From NCBI GenBank assembly GCA_964371585.1, contig CAYJMD010000005.1, positions 1-64,000 of the forward strand: a stretch of DNA of 64,000 bases. Direction: 5' to 3'. Position numbers and translations under genes: made by a program. Within the stretch, counting starts at the first letter, position 1. Every line of letters starts with the position of its first letter. Source of the stretch: RGIG5057 sp964371585 (GTDB lineage Bacteria > Bacillota > Clostridia > TANB77 > CAG-465). Positions 34,613-44,626 of this stretch are shown here, piece by piece. Below the pieces are notes generated by a model. It had not been told where the DNA came from. It saw only the letters and a program-made list of their open reading frames with translations, and searched no databases.

Positions 34613-35260
34613 TTAACCGTTAACTTGTTTCATAACTTCTTCAGCGAAATTAGATTCTTCTTTTTCAATGCCTTCTCCTCTTTCGAATCTAGCAAATCTA
34701 CGAACAACTATATTTTCACCAATTTTAGCAATAAGTTCTGTTAATAATTCACCAACTGTTTTGTCTGGATCTTTAACAAAAGCTTGTTCTAATAAGCAAA
34801 TTTCTGAGAAGAATTTATTTAATCTTCCTTCAACGATTTTTGCTGCAACTGCTTCTGGTTTACCTTCTTTAATAGCTTGAGCTGTTAAAGCTTCTTTTTC
34901 AGCTTCTACTACACTAGCAGGTACTTCTTCTCTTCTTACATATGTTGGTCCAACTGCAGCTATATGCATAGCTACGTCTTTAACAAATGTTTTAAAGTCT
35001 TCATTATTAGAAACAAAATCTGTTTCAGAGTTTACTTCTACTAAACTTCCGTATTTTCCACCATGAATGTATGCTTCAACGATACCTTCACTTGCTACTC
35101 TACCAGCTTTTTTAGCAGCTTTAGCAATTCCTCTGTCTTTTAATAAAGCTATCGCTTTATCCATGTTTCCATCTGCTTCTACTAAAACTTTTTTGCAGTC
35201 CATTATTCCTGCGCCTGTTCTTTCTCTTAATTCTTTTACTTGTCCAGCTGTTACTGCCAC
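34613..35260 (-). CDS. tsf: Translation elongation factor Ts
   Basis: 215 residues. [19 protein letters not shown] at the N-terminus (UBA-like domain and the EF-Tu contact) and [20 protein letters not shown] are diagnostic. It is the GDP/GTP exchange factor for EF-Tu. The length is that of the short Firmicutes/Thermus type. It starts 12 nt after rpsB in the same operon, with GGGGGAGTTTATA before the ATG. Confidence 0.97.
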   Translation of the reverse strand: MAVTAGQVKELRERTGAGIMDCKKVLVEADGNMDKAIALLKDRGIAKAAKKAGRVASEGIVEAYIHGGKYGSLVEVNSETDFVSNNEDFKTFVKDVAMHIAAVGPTYVRREEVPASVVEAEKEALTAQAIKEGKPEAVAAKIVEGRLNKFFSEICLLEQAFVKDPDKTVGELLTELIAKIGENIVVRRFARFERGEGIEKEESNFAEEVMKQVNG

Positions 35261-35272
35261 TATAAACTCCCC

Positions 35273-36106
35273 CTATTCTCCTGTAGTTTGTTCTTTTTTA
35301 GCGTAATTGTTATTTCTATTAAATCTGTTGTTTTGTCTTGGTTTTCTTTCGATTTTGTCAACACCAACTTCTTTAACTAACTCTTCCATTGTTATTTCTT
35401 CAATATCATCTACTAATTCTGTATTACCATCTTTAACTTCTAATATAGCGTCTGCTATTTTACCAGCTATTAAAGCAACACTTCTTACTGAATCATCGTT
35501 ACCTGGAACAACGTAATCTACGTCTTCAGGATTACAGTTTGAATCTATAAGACCAATTGTAGGGATACCTAATTTTCTAGCTTCTCTAGTACAGATATAT
35601 TCTTTTTTAGAGTCAGCAAGGAAAATAAGTGATGGAAGTTTTTCCATATTTTTAATACCACCTAAGTTAGTATTTAATTTTTCCATTTCATTTTTAAGAC
35701 CGATAACTTCTTTTTTAGGTAATAAATCAAAAGTTCCATCTTCTTGCATTCTTTCAAGTTCATGTAATCTTGCAATTCTTTTCTTAATTGTAGAAAGATT
35801 TGTAAGAGTACCTCCAAGCCATCTGCTGTTGATGTAGTACATTCCACTTCTTTCAGCTTCAGTTTTCATAGTTTCTTGGATTTGTTTTTTAGTACCAACA
35901 AAAAGTACAGTACCTCCATTTGCTACAACTTGTTTAGTTAAGTTGTAAGCTTCTTGTAATTTTTTTAATGTTTTTTGTAAATCTAATATGTAGATTCCAT
36001 TTCTTGCTGTAAAGATGTATGGAGCCATTCTTGGATCCCATCTTTTTGTTTGATGTCCAAAGTGAACACCAGCTTCTAGTAATGATTTCATAGGTATAAT
36101 TGCCAT
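35273..36106 (-). CDS. rpsB: 30S ribosomal protein S2
   Basis: 277 residues. [54 protein letters not shown] and [20 protein letters not shown] are typical of S2. It is part of the small subunit body and needed for S1 or mRNA binding. The C-terminus carries an extra tail of about 30 residues rich in Arg and Asn ([15 protein letters not shown]) beyond the usual end. It heads rpsB-tsf, with a consensus promoter, a folded leader and an AGAAGGAGGAATTTTAA site. Confidence 0.97.
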   Translation of the reverse strand: MAIIPMKSLLEAGVHFGHQTKRWDPRMAPYIFTARNGIYILDLQKTLKKLQEAYNLTKQVVANGGTVLFVGTKKQIQETMKTEAERSGMYYINSRWLGGTLTNLSTIKKRIARLHELERMQEDGTFDLLPKKEVIGLKNEMEKLNTNLGGIKNMEKLPSLIFLADSKKEYICTREARKLGIPTIGLIDSNCNPEDVDYVVPGNDDSVRSVALIAGKIADAILEVKDGNTELVDDIEEITMEELVKEVGVDKIERKPRQNNRFNRNNNYAKKEQTTGE

Positions 36107-36213
36107 TTAAAATTCCTCCTTCTTTTCTCCTCCACAGCTCTCTTAATCTTTTGCGTCCATAATGGAAGAAGCAAAGACTCCATCTGTGTGTGTATTACTC
36201 ATACTTTATGAGC
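36107..36213 (-). promoter_or_regulatory. Structured rpsB leader RNA
   Basis: About 105 nt separate the promoter from the ATG. On the minus strand CTCATA-AAG-TATGAG forms a 6-bp hairpin. TCTTTGC pairs with GCAAAAGA around an inner TCCAT/ATGGA stem. Ribosomal protein leaders often bind their own product; here S2 autoregulation is plausible but not proven. Confidence 0.5.
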
Positions 36214-36219
36214 ACGTTT

Positions 36220-36248
36220 ATTATATCATAGTTACACATATTAATCAA
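36220..36248 (-). promoter_or_regulatory. Promoter of rpsB-tsf
   Basis: TTGATT (36243-36248), a 17-nt spacer and TATAAT (36220-36225) on the minus strand, divergent from the ncRNA promoter. Confidence 0.83.
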
Positions 36249-36275
36249 TAGTTATGTAATATTTCTTCATGATAT

Positions 36276-36304
36276 TTGCATATTTTTATTATTTATGGTA
36301 TAAT
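36276..36304 (+). promoter_or_regulatory. Promoter of the large ncRNA
   Basis: TTGCAT (36276-36281), a 17-nt spacer and TATAAT (36299-36304). Predicted transcription start is near 36311. Confidence 0.83.
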
Positions 36305-36310
36305 ATGTAT

Positions 36311-36910
36311 TGATGGTGCATTATTCTAGTAATGCTGTATATTATGAGGGTGGGGCTAAAAATCCACTAAAGAGCATATCGTTGAAGTTTCTTTTAAGTG
36401 CGCATTACGCCCAGTTTTGTGTGTTTGATGGAAGTAAGATTTTAGGGTACAATATAATGGCATATATTTAACCCCCTTAAATCGTGGAGGCTTAAATTTA
36501 GCATATATTTTTTGCTGTATTTAAGTATAACCTATGTAAAGTGCCAAGACACAATACATAGTGTAGCTTGACTTGAGTGAGAATATTGGGATATATTTTA
36601 AACGTAATAAACTGTTATGGCCATAATAGTTTATTTACTGATATTGAAATTATTATTGCAAAAAAGTCTAATAATATTAACAGTGTTTTTTAAGGAAAAC
36701 TTCTAGAATGTTTGTTTTACTTCAAAGCATGATTTTTTAAGGATTAAGGTACGGACTTAAGTGGCGATCTAGTTTTCTAATAGGTGACTTTAGAATATTT
36801 CTTTTAAATGGAAACAACTACACAGCAATGTTTAGTAAGAAATAGAGAAATTCTACTAGACCTGAAACCGTAAAATTTACTTATAAAATTACCATCAATT
36901 TTATTTTAAT
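36311..36910 (+). ncRNA. ole: Large structured ncRNA, probably OLE RNA
   Basis: About 600 nt with a strong promoter and no open frame, directly upstream of a small DxxxD membrane protein gene. This is the size and genetic arrangement known for OLE (ornate, large, extremophilic) RNA and its partner OapA. Local base content is less AT-rich than nearby intergenic DNA, with GC-bearing islands such as GGGTGGGGCTAAAAATCCAC (GTGG/CCAC stem, 36350-36367) and GTGCGCATTACGCCCAG. Clear stems include AATAAACTGTTATGG/CCATAATAGTTTATT (36606-36635) and TATGTA/TACATA near 36533-36562. In Bacillus halodurans the OLE ribonucleoprotein is membrane-bound and affects cold, alcohol and metal-ion tolerance. It does not look like tmRNA, RNase P RNA or 6S RNA. 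The identification is from context and remembered features; the 3' end is approximate. Confidence 0.75.
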
Positions 36911-36924
36911 TAAGAAAGAGAAAA

Positions 36925-37572
36925 ATGGAAGAAGATAATTTAAAACAAAAAGAAAAAAAGATAATTTCAAAAACAACTACAAAGAGTAAAACGAAAAAAG
37001 CACGTAAACATTTAAATAAATCAACTTTTGATTGGTTTATTCAAGTTTCAGTAATGACATTTGTGCTTTCACTTATTTTTTCGCTTATATCAACACTACT
37101 TATATCAAAATTGGATTTATTTCCAGCAATATTAATGTTGCTTTTAGTAATATTTTTAGGTGTTTTTTTTGATGTTGTAGCTGTTGCTGTAACAATTGCT
37201 AAAGAACATAATTTCCACGCTAAAGCTAGTAAAAAGATAAAAGGAGCTAAAACGTCTTTATTTTTAATTAGTAACTCGCACAAGGTTTCAAACTTTTGTG
37301 CTGATGTAATTGGCGATATAGCTGGTGTACTAAGTGGTGCAATATCTGCTCTTATAACAATGAAGATTATGAGTGATTTTAATATTTCTATGGATTTACA
37401 ATTTATAATAAGTGCTATAGTAGCTTCACTTACTGTAGGTGGTAAAGCAATAGGTAAATCAGTTGCAAAAGAATACTGTGATGAAATCGTGGACAAAGTT
37501 AGTAAGATATTGAATAAATTTGATAAAAAAGATAATTTAAATACAAAAGCTAAGCAAACAAATAATAAATAA
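36925..37572 (+). CDS. oapA: OLE-associated membrane protein OapA (probable)
   Basis: 215 residues. A Lys-rich N-terminal arm of about 35 residues, suited to RNA contact, precedes four hydrophobic segments at about 38-60, 65-90, 125-147 and 158-175. Asp83 sits in the second segment, and a DxxxD motif (Asp127 and Asp131 in CADVIGDIAG) in the third. A DxxxD motif is a known key feature of OapA of OLE ribonucleoproteins. A basic C-terminal arm follows. It lies immediately after the ncRNA, about 15 nt from its estimated end, and is probably co-transcribed. The ribosome site (AAGAAAGAGAAAA) is weak. It ends in a strong terminator shared with ftsH. Confidence 0.78.
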   Translation: MEEDNLKQKEKKIISKTTTKSKTKKARKHLNKSTFDWFIQVSVMTFVLSLIFSLISTLLISKLDLFPAILMLLLVIFLGVFFDVVAVAVTIAKEHNFHAKASKKIKGAKTSLFLISNSHKVSNFCADVIGDIAGVLSGAISALITMKIMSDFNISMDLQFIISAIVASLTVGGKAIGKSVAKEYCDEIVDKVSKILNKFDKKDNLNTKAKQTNNK

Positions 37573-37594
37573 AAAATTGATTAAATTATAATAT

Positions 37595-37633
37595 AAAAAA
37601 TAGATGTAGGGATTATCCTTACATCTATTTTAT
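37595..37633 (+). terminator. Bidirectional terminator, oapA/ftsH
   Basis: AAAATAGATGTA (37597-37608) pairs with TACATCTATTTT (37620-37631), T-rich on both strands, between converging genes. Confidence 0.88.
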
Positions 37634-37634
37634 T

Positions 37635-39716
37635 TTATTTTGCTTCAAATATTTCATTGAATTCTTCTGCACCCATTTTTTCTTTTTCAAGTAAAACTGC
37701 TGCAACTTTATGTAATTTATCAATATTTTCTTTTAAAACTCTTTCAGCAAATCTATATCCATCATTTATTATAGTTCTTACTTCTTCGTCTATTTCTGCT
37801 GCAACTTTTTCACTATAATTTTTCTGATTATTCATATCTCTACCTAAGAATACTTCTTCTTGGTTTGCTCCATATGTTATAGGTCCAAGTTTATCACTCA
37901 TACCGTATTTTGTAACCATAGATCTTGCTATTTTACTAGCACGACTGATGTCACTTGAAGCACCTGTACTTATATCATCAAGTACTAATTGTTCTGCAAC
38001 TCTTCCTCCAAGTAATGAAACAATATGTTCTTTCATTTCATTTTTAGAATGGTAACTTTTATCTTCATTTGGTTTGTACATAGTATAACCACCAGCCATA
38101 CCACGTGGAATTATTGAAATTTGATGTACAGTGTCATGAGTTGGTAAAAATCTAGATACAACAGCGTGACCAGCTTCATGGTATGCAGTTAATCTTCTTT
38201 CTTTTTCACTTATAACTTTACTATGTTTTTCAGGTCCCATCATAACCTTAACCATTGCTTCTTCTACATCTGCAAGAGCAATATTTTTTTTGTTTTTTCT
38301 TGCTGCAAGAAGAGCCGCTTCATTCATCATATTTTCTAAATCAGCACCTGAAAATCCTGCAGTATTTTTAGCAATAACTTTATAATCTATTCCAGCAACA
38401 AATGGTTTATTTTTACTATGTAATTTTAATATTTGCTCTCTTGCTCCTATATCTGGATCATGAACAACTATTTGTCTATCAAATCTTCCTGGTCTAAGTA
38501 ATGCTTTATCTAATATATCTGGTCTATTTGTAGCTGCTATTATTATTATATTTTCATGATTAGCAAATCCATCCATTTCAACAAGTAATTGATTTAATGT
38601 TTGTTCTCTTTCATCATGACCTCCACCTACACCAGCACCTCTTTGACGACCTACAGCATCGATTTCATCAATAAAAACAATACATGGTGAATTTTCTTTA
38701 GCTTCTTTAAACAAATCTCTTACTCTTGAAGCACCAACACCAACAAACATTTCAACAAAATCAGAACCACTTATACTAAAAAACGGTACATTCGCCTCTC
38801 CTGCCACTGCTTTAGCAAGTAATGTTTTACCAGTTCCCGGTCCACCTACAAGTAATAAACCTTTTGGTATTCTTGCCCCTAAAGCTTTATATTTTTTAGG
38901 ATCTTTTAAGAAATCTACTATTTCACTCAGTTCTTCTTTTTCTTCTTCTAATCCAGCTACATCTTCAAACGTTTTTTTACCTTTTCCTGTATTATCTGCA
39001 AGTCTTGCTCTATTTTTTCCAAAACTCATAGCTTTATCATTTCCTTGCCCTGTCTTTTTAAGCATGAATATAAATAGAAATAAAGTTCCACCTAATAATA
39101 TTAAATTAGGAATTAGTGGGGCTATACTTTCCATAAATGTAGGGTCAGATAATGTAAGTTCAATAGCACTTTCAGGATCAGTAGTTACTTTTGATTGTAC
39201 ATATTCAATAAAAGCACCTGAATCTGGAATTTTAACAGATTTAATTTCTTCTACATCTTTTAGTTTAACCGTTGCTTCTTGTCTATTATTTGCAATATTA
39301 ATTTCTGATACATTTTGAGATTCTATATTTTGCATAAGTTCAGTATATGACATTTCTTTTGTAGGAGTTCCACTAATAGTATTAAGTAATAATATAGTGA
39401 TAACTAGTATAGCAATATATGTAAGTAAAGTTCTAAAGATACTTGGTTTTCTCATTCTCACCTCAAAAATTTTTGAATCTCTTCTCATTTTTTCAATTTC
39501 TTCTTGTATTTCCTTTTCAGTTTTATTATTTAAATTAATTTTTCCATTTTCTTTTAATTCCTTTTTCTCTTTAGATTTCCCTTCTGCTGTTTTTACTTCT
39601 TTTTTAGCAGTAGAGTTTTCTTTTTTTGTCTCTCCATTTTTAGATTGTTTTTTAGTTTGACTTGAATCAGCTTTTTTAGTAGTTACATCTTTGTTTTCTT
39701 TTTCTTCTTGCTTCAT
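37635..39716 (-). CDS. ftsH: ATP-dependent zinc metalloprotease FtsH
   Basis: 693 residues. Two membrane helices (about 93-113 and 190-210) flank a small exterior domain. The AAA module has Walker A GGPGTGKT near 289, Walker [12 protein letters not shown] near 350, and the second region of homology [17 protein letters not shown]. The protease zinc site is HEAGH near 512. It degrades membrane and regulatory proteins as a hexamer. Unusual is an extra N-terminal cytoplasmic arm of about 90 residues made almost only of Lys, Glu, Thr, Ser and Asn before the first helix. The AAAGGGATGAATTA site supports this long start. It is last in gdpP-rplI-dnaB-tilS-ftsH. Confidence 0.96.
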   Translation of the reverse strand: MKQEEKENKDVTTKKADSSQTKKQSKNGETKKENSTAKKEVKTAEGKSKEKKELKENGKINLNNKTEKEIQEEIEKMRRDSKIFEVRMRKPSIFRTLLTYIAILVITILLLNTISGTPTKEMSYTELMQNIESQNVSEINIANNRQEATVKLKDVEEIKSVKIPDSGAFIEYVQSKVTTDPESAIELTLSDPTFMESIAPLIPNLILLGGTLFLFIFMLKKTGQGNDKAMSFGKNRARLADNTGKGKKTFEDVAGLEEEKEELSEIVDFLKDPKKYKALGARIPKGLLLVGGPGTGKTLLAKAVAGEANVPFFSISGSDFVEMFVGVGASRVRDLFKEAKENSPCIVFIDEIDAVGRQRGAGVGGGHDEREQTLNQLLVEMDGFANHENIIIIAATNRPDILDKALLRPGRFDRQIVVHDPDIGAREQILKLHSKNKPFVAGIDYKVIAKNTAGFSGADLENMMNEAALLAARKNKKNIALADVEEAMVKVMMGPEKHSKVISEKERRLTAYHEAGHAVVSRFLPTHDTVHQISIIPRGMAGGYTMYKPNEDKSYHSKNEMKEHIVSLLGGRVAEQLVLDDISTGASSDISRASKIARSMVTKYGMSDKLGPITYGANQEEVFLGRDMNNQKNYSEKVAAEIDEEVRTIINDGYRFAERVLKENIDKLHKVAAVLLEKEKMGAEEFNEIFEAK

Positions 39717-39732
39717 TAATTCATCCCTTTCT

Positions 39733-40758
39733 TTATCTTAATGTAATAACAGCAATATTTTTCTTTATTATTTTAATTTCAAACTTATTGCCAATTATAT
39801 ATTTTTTACCTGTTATATTATTTTTAAGTAATCTAATTATATCTTCTACATGTATTGTTTCAATGCCATTTAAATTGTTTAAACTTTCTTTTATTATACA
39901 TCTTACAATTCTATATGTAATAGCTTCATTATTTTTAAAAAGATCTTTATACGAAAATACTATAGAATCATCATTCTTTTCAACTATCATGCCTCTAACA
40001 ATTTCATCTGTATATTCTGTTAGAAATTGATCATCTAATCTAGCAAGCTTACTTAATCTTAATATATTATTAACAAAGTTTTCATTATACTCATTTTGAA
40101 GTAATGGTATAAGGTTTAGTCTTACTTTATTTCTCATATATATATCTTGTAAGTTTGTTTTATCCACATAATAAACAATATTATTTACATTACAATAATT
40201 ATTAATATTTTCCTTAGTTACATCAAGTAGTGGTCTTATTATATTATTTTGAATATAACTCATACCAGTTAATCCCTTAAGCCCAGTTCCACGTATAATA
40301 TTAAGTAAAATAGTTTCCACATTATCTTCTTTATTGTGAGCTACAGCAATTTTATTATATCCAAGCTTATTGCATGTTTTGTTAAAAAAATCATATCTTA
40401 CTTTTCTTGCATATTCTTCAATACCCATTTTATTTTGTTTAGAATTAGTTGTTACATCGACTTCTAAATAATTAAATTTTATATTATTCAATTTACAGTA
40501 TTCTTCAACATATTCTTTTTCTATTTTACTCTCTTCTCTAATTAAGTGATTTATATGACATACTGCAATATTATATTCAATTCCTACTTTTAAAAATTCT
40601 TTTTTATATTTTATTAAAAAATGTAACAAAAACATTGAATCACTGCCACCTGACACACAAACTATGATTTTATCTCCATTTTCTATAATATTATTTTCTA
40701 TAATATTATTATATATCGATTTTAAAAAAATATTATTTTCTTCTTCAATTTTATTCAT
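39733..40758 (-). CDS. tilS: tRNA(Ile)-lysidine synthase
   Basis: 341 residues. The PP-loop [12 protein letters not shown] (about 35-46) and [11 protein letters not shown], then [29 protein letters not shown], are diagnostic of TilS. It converts C34 of the CAU-anticodon isoleucine tRNA to lysidine so that AUA is read as isoleucine, essential in an AT-rich genome. It is shorter than the Bacillus enzyme because the C-terminal domains are reduced. It lies directly before ftsH, the usual order, though hpt is missing between them. Confidence 0.94.
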   Translation of the reverse strand: MNKIEEENNIFLKSIYNNIIENNIIENGDKIIVCVSGGSDSMFLLHFLIKYKKEFLKVGIEYNIAVCHINHLIREESKIEKEYVEEYCKLNNIKFNYLEVDVTTNSKQNKMGIEEYARKVRYDFFNKTCNKLGYNKIAVAHNKEDNVETILLNIIRGTGLKGLTGMSYIQNNIIRPLLDVTKENINNYCNVNNIVYYVDKTNLQDIYMRNKVRLNLIPLLQNEYNENFVNNILRLSKLARLDDQFLTEYTDEIVRGMIVEKNDDSIVFSYKDLFKNNEAITYRIVRCIIKESLNNLNGIETIHVEDIIRLLKNNITGKKYIIGNKFEIKIIKKNIAVITLR

Positions 40759-40761
40759 TTT

Positions 40762-42096
40762 TTATCCTTTATATAAATTAGCAAATTTCGTGTATTTACC
40801 AATCCAAGCAAGTTCTACTGTACCAGTCGAACCACTTCTATTTTTAGCTATTATTACTTCAGCTATATTTTTCTTTTCAGTATCTGGATTATAATAATCT
40901 TCTCTATGTAAAAACATAACTATATCTGCATCTTGCTCTATCGCTCCAGATTCACGAAGATCACTAAGCATAGGTTTGTGATCTGCTCTTGATTCTGTAG
41001 CACGACTAAGCTGTGATAACGCAATTACCGGAACTTGTAATTCTTTAGCAAGTACTTTAAGAGATCTACTTATTTCAGATATTTCTTGTTGTCTACTTGG
41101 ACTTTTTGTTTTTGATTCCATAAGTTGTAAGTAATCTATAATAACTATACCTATATTTTTTTCTAGTTTTGCTTTTCTACATTTTGCTCTAAGTTCAGCT
41201 GAAGAAAGAGCTGGTGTATCATCTATATATATAGGTATCTCTGATAAATGGTTACTAGCTTCTCCCAGTTTTAGCCATTCTTCGCTTGTTAAATCAGCAT
41301 TTTGGAATTTCATGCTATCAACTTCACTTTCACTACATAAAATCCTATTAATCATCTGCTCTTTAGCCATTTCTAATGAGAATATCATTACTGGCACCTT
41401 TGATTTCATTGCAACACTTGCTGCTATATTAAGAACAAATGCACTTTTTCCCATTGCGGGTCTTGCTGCAACTATAAGTAATTCTGATGGTTTCAGTCCT
41501 GATATTTTAGAATCTAAGTCAATAAATCCTGATTCTATACCTGCCATTTTTTTCTTATTTAAATGCATTTCTTCTAATTTAGAAAATGTAGTAACAAGTA
41601 TATCTCTTATTGATGAATATCCTTTAGAATTTCTATTTTGAAGAACATTAAATATACTCTTTTCAGCAAACTCAATAACAGAGTCTGTTTCTTCTGTCCC
41701 AGAATACCCCATTTGAAGAATATCGTTTGCAGACTTTATTAGACTACGCATAGTTGATTTTTCTTCAACTATTTTAACATAACTTTGAATATTTGAAGTC
41801 GTAGGTACACTATCTGCAAGTGTTGAAAGATATGCAAGTCCACCTATTTTTTCAAACATACCTCTTAGCGATAATTCATCCTTAACTGTAATCATATCTA
41901 TCTGTCTTCCGCTATTATATATATCATACATAGCAGCAAATATTTCTTTATTATCTTGTCTATAAAAATCATCTTCTCTTAGTACTTCTATTGCTGCAAC
42001 AACTGCATCACTATCTACAAGCATACTACCAAGTACAGCTTGCTCTGCTACAATATCATTTGGCTGAATTTTAAATGCTACTTCGTTATTTTCCAC
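40762..42096 (-). CDS. dnaB: Replicative DNA helicase DnaB
   Basis: 444 residues. The N-terminal domain (AEQAVLGSMLVDSDAV) is followed by the RecA-like helicase domain with Walker A ARPAMGKSAF, Walker B IVIIDYLQLM, and ALSQLSRATESR with SDLRESGAIEQDADIV. It is the hexameric helicase that opens the replication fork (named DnaC in B. subtilis). It follows rplI, as in many Firmicutes, and is 3 nt before tilS. Confidence 0.97.
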   Translation of the reverse strand: MENNEVAFKIQPNDIVAEQAVLGSMLVDSDAVVAAIEVLREDDFYRQDNKEIFAAMYDIYNSGRQIDMITVKDELSLRGMFEKIGGLAYLSTLADSVPTTSNIQSYVKIVEEKSTMRSLIKSANDILQMGYSGTEETDSVIEFAEKSIFNVLQNRNSKGYSSIRDILVTTFSKLEEMHLNKKKMAGIESGFIDLDSKISGLKPSELLIVAARPAMGKSAFVLNIAASVAMKSKVPVMIFSLEMAKEQMINRILCSESEVDSMKFQNADLTSEEWLKLGEASNHLSEIPIYIDDTPALSSAELRAKCRKAKLEKNIGIVIIDYLQLMESKTKSPSRQQEISEISRSLKVLAKELQVPVIALSQLSRATESRADHKPMLSDLRESGAIEQDADIVMFLHREDYYNPDTEKKNIAEVIIAKNRSGSTGTVELAWIGKYTKFANLYKG

Positions 42097-42118
42097 TATT
42101 CTTTCACCTATGTTCTAG

Positions 42119-42565
42119 TTATAATTTAACTACGCTTATCTTAAGTTTAGCTACAATTCCTTCTTGTAACTTTATGTTTGCTGTATATTCACCTATATTT
42201 TTTATAGGGTTAGATAATACTATTTTTTTCTTATCTATTTTAAGTCCAAAAGTTTCTTCTATTTTAGTAGCAATATCTTTTTCTGTAATCGTACCAAATA
42301 GTTTTCCATTATCTCCAATTTTATGTTTAAAAGTAATATACCTTTTTTCAATAGTATCTTTAATTTTATTTGAGTTTTCTAAATCAACTTTTTTCTTATG
42401 ATTTATTGCATCGATTTTACCTTTAGCTTCATTTTTTGTTTTATTATCTAATATACTAGCTATTTTTTTAGGAAGTAAATAATTTCTTGCATATCCTTCA
42501 TTCACTTCTACAACTTGTAATTTTTTACCTAGTCCTTTAACATCTACATTTAATATAACCTGCAT
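42119..42565 (-). CDS. rplI: 50S ribosomal protein L9
   Basis: 148 residues, the normal length. The N-terminal signature is VKGLGKKLQVVEVNEGYARN followed by YLLPKKIA. A long connecting helix and the C-terminal domain (KLFGTITEKDIA) follow. It binds 23S rRNA near the L1 stalk. It lies between gdpP and dnaB, the conserved Firmicutes order. Confidence 0.97.
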   Translation of the reverse strand: MQVILNVDVKGLGKKLQVVEVNEGYARNYLLPKKIASILDNKTKNEAKGKIDAINHKKKVDLENSNKIKDTIEKRYITFKHKIGDNGKLFGTITEKDIATKIEETFGLKIDKKKIVLSNPIKNIGEYTANIKLQEGIVAKLKISVVKL

Positions 42566-42576
42566 ATCTTACTCCT

Positions 42577-44547
42577 TTAGTCTTTAATTATATGTTTTTT
42601 GATTATTTCTATCAGTTTTTCTTTTGCTTCATCTATCGTAACATTTTCAAGTTGTGCACCTGCAAAAGTCAAATGACCTCCACCACCTAATTCTTCCATA
42701 ATATACTGAACATTTATATCCCCTGTTGACCTACTAGATATAAGTATTACACCATCATTTTCACATAGCACAAACGATACCAGTATAGAATTTATAGATA
42801 GTAATTCATCTGCTGCTTGTGCTATAAGAGTAGCTTTATCTTCATGCTCTTTATTACAAATAGATATTGCTATCTTATCATCAATTAATTCTGCATTTTT
42901 AATTATTTCAGCTTTAGCTAAATATGTATCAAAATCATTTTGGAATAATTGCTTGACTTCAGATATATCAATACCTATACTTTTTAAGTATGCAGCAACT
43001 TCAAAAGTTCTAACACCTGTTTTATAGCTGAAATTTTTAGTATCTATAAGTATACCAGCATATAATAGTTCAGCTTCAATATTTGATATTTTTATATCCT
43101 CCATATGCATTATAAGTTCTGTTACAAGTTCACAAGTTGAAGATGCATATATTTCATGGTATGTAAGCAATGTGTCTTCAATAAACTCTGGACCTCTTCT
43201 ATGATGATCTATCATAACAACATTTGTAAACTCTGATGCTACGTTTCCAGAAGCTAAATATGATTTTTTATGTGTATCTACAATTACCAATAAATCATCT
43301 ATCATAATTTTTTTCTTTTTCAGTTCTTCTTTAGTCATAAATATATCTTTATATTCATCATTATTTTCTAACTTTTCTAAAATTATTTTAGTCGTATTAT
43401 TTAGTTTTGTATCAATTACTATTTTTACTTCTTTACCATATGTTTTAGCTATTTTAGCAATACCAATACCCGCACCAATACTATCTGGATCTGGATTTTT
43501 ATGACCGACTATATATATATTATCACTTTTAAAAACTATATCTTTAAATGCCGTTGCCACCGATCTTGCTTTAACTCTAGATGTTTTTTCTAAATCTTCA
43601 TTTAGCTCACCATAAAAATCATATTTTTTATTTCTTTTTATTATGGCTTGATTTCCACCTCTACCTTGAGCTATTTCTAAAGCATTAATTGCTGCTGAAT
43701 ATTTATCAGCAAGAGTATCTTCAAGTCCTGATATTCCTATAGATATAGTTATTGGTAGCTTTGTTTTGTCTGATATTTCTTTAACTTCTTCTAAAATTTT
43801 AAATTCATTTGCTTCAAGTTCATTAAGTCTATACTGTTTTAAGCAACAGATATATTTATCTTTTTCAAGCTTAGCTACAATACCTTCAAGTTCATCAACA
43901 TAATTTCTAATTTTTTTATCTATTTTCGTTACAATTTCTAATTTATCTATTTCTGATATCCCAGAAAAAGTTTCTTCATAATTATCAATTGTAATTACAG
44001 CAACATTTAAATTATTATCTTTTAATCTATCTTCAAGTTCATTTTGTTTTGTTGTATCAATAAATGATATTATAATATACTCTATGTTCTTAAATTTTGA
44101 ATTACTATAATTACATTCATAACTTCTATTGTTACTAGCTTTTAAATTATATACTAATTTACTTATATCAAAATCTTCATTTTTTTCTGTTGATACGTAA
44201 TTATTATACACTTCTGTTATATCGTGTTCATTAAGCATTTCTTGACATTCTAAATTTTTCCAAATAACTCTTCCTTTTAACGAAACAAAACATATTGGTA
44301 AATTAAATGCATTTAAATTTTTTTTAAGAGCAAGTTCTACTCCTTTTTTTACTGCTTCTATATTTGTTTTTCTATTTTTTATCTCTTTAATTAAGGAATA
44401 CATAGCGAAAATATACAAAGATAGTATTGTTATAACTGTGAGATAAATATTATTAAAGTTAATTATTTGCCATATTATTAATGCAATAACAAGTGCGCAA
44501 AAAACAGCTACAAGAACTGGTCTTATATCTTTATTTTTATTTTTCAT
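42577..44547 (-). CDS. gdpP: Cyclic-di-AMP phosphodiesterase GdpP
   Basis: 656 residues. Two N-terminal membrane helices (about 12-30 and 33-50), a PAS-like domain, a degenerate GGDEF domain, then the DHH phosphoesterase (VGHKNPDPDSIGAG near 355, VIVDTHKKSY, MIDHHRRGPEF near 446) and a DHHA1 domain ending near LGGGGHLTFAGAQ (about 622). The catalytic Asp and His residues are retained. It hydrolyses c-di-AMP and so influences potassium balance and wall stress. It heads gdpP-rplI-dnaB-tilS-ftsH with a promoter upstream and AAAGAAAGGAGATAAAT before the ATG. Confidence 0.95.
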   Translation of the reverse strand: MKNKNKDIRPVLVAVFCALVIALIIWQIINFNNIYLTVITILSLYIFAMYSLIKEIKNRKTNIEAVKKGVELALKKNLNAFNLPICFVSLKGRVIWKNLECQEMLNEHDITEVYNNYVSTEKNEDFDISKLVYNLKASNNRSYECNYSNSKFKNIEYIIISFIDTTKQNELEDRLKDNNLNVAVITIDNYEETFSGISEIDKLEIVTKIDKKIRNYVDELEGIVAKLEKDKYICCLKQYRLNELEANEFKILEEVKEISDKTKLPITISIGISGLEDTLADKYSAAINALEIAQGRGGNQAIIKRNKKYDFYGELNEDLEKTSRVKARSVATAFKDIVFKSDNIYIVGHKNPDPDSIGAGIGIAKIAKTYGKEVKIVIDTKLNNTTKIILEKLENNDEYKDIFMTKEELKKKKIMIDDLLVIVDTHKKSYLASGNVASEFTNVVMIDHHRRGPEFIEDTLLTYHEIYASSTCELVTELIMHMEDIKISNIEAELLYAGILIDTKNFSYKTGVRTFEVAAYLKSIGIDISEVKQLFQNDFDTYLAKAEIIKNAELIDDKIAISICNKEHEDKATLIAQAADELLSINSILVSFVLCENDGVILISSRSTGDINVQYIMEELGGGGHLTFAGAQLENVTIDEAKEKLIEIIKKHIIKD

Positions 44548-44582
44548 ATTTATCTCCTTTCTTTAAAATATTACCTACCTAT

Positions 44583-44611
44583 ATTGTACTATTTTAACCT
44601 TTTTATGTCAA
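44583..44611 (-). promoter_or_regulatory. Promoter of gdpP-rplI-dnaB-tilS-ftsH
   Basis: TTGACA (44606-44611), a 17-nt spacer and TACAAT (44583-44588) on the minus strand, 36 nt upstream of gdpP. Confidence 0.82.
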
Positions 44612-44626
44612 GAAAATTTAATCATT

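Noticed and set aside
36311..36910. tmRNA, RNase P RNA or 6S RNA
   Set aside because: No tRNA-like end or CCA, no tag-peptide frame, and no RNase P conserved core. It is also far longer than 6S RNA.
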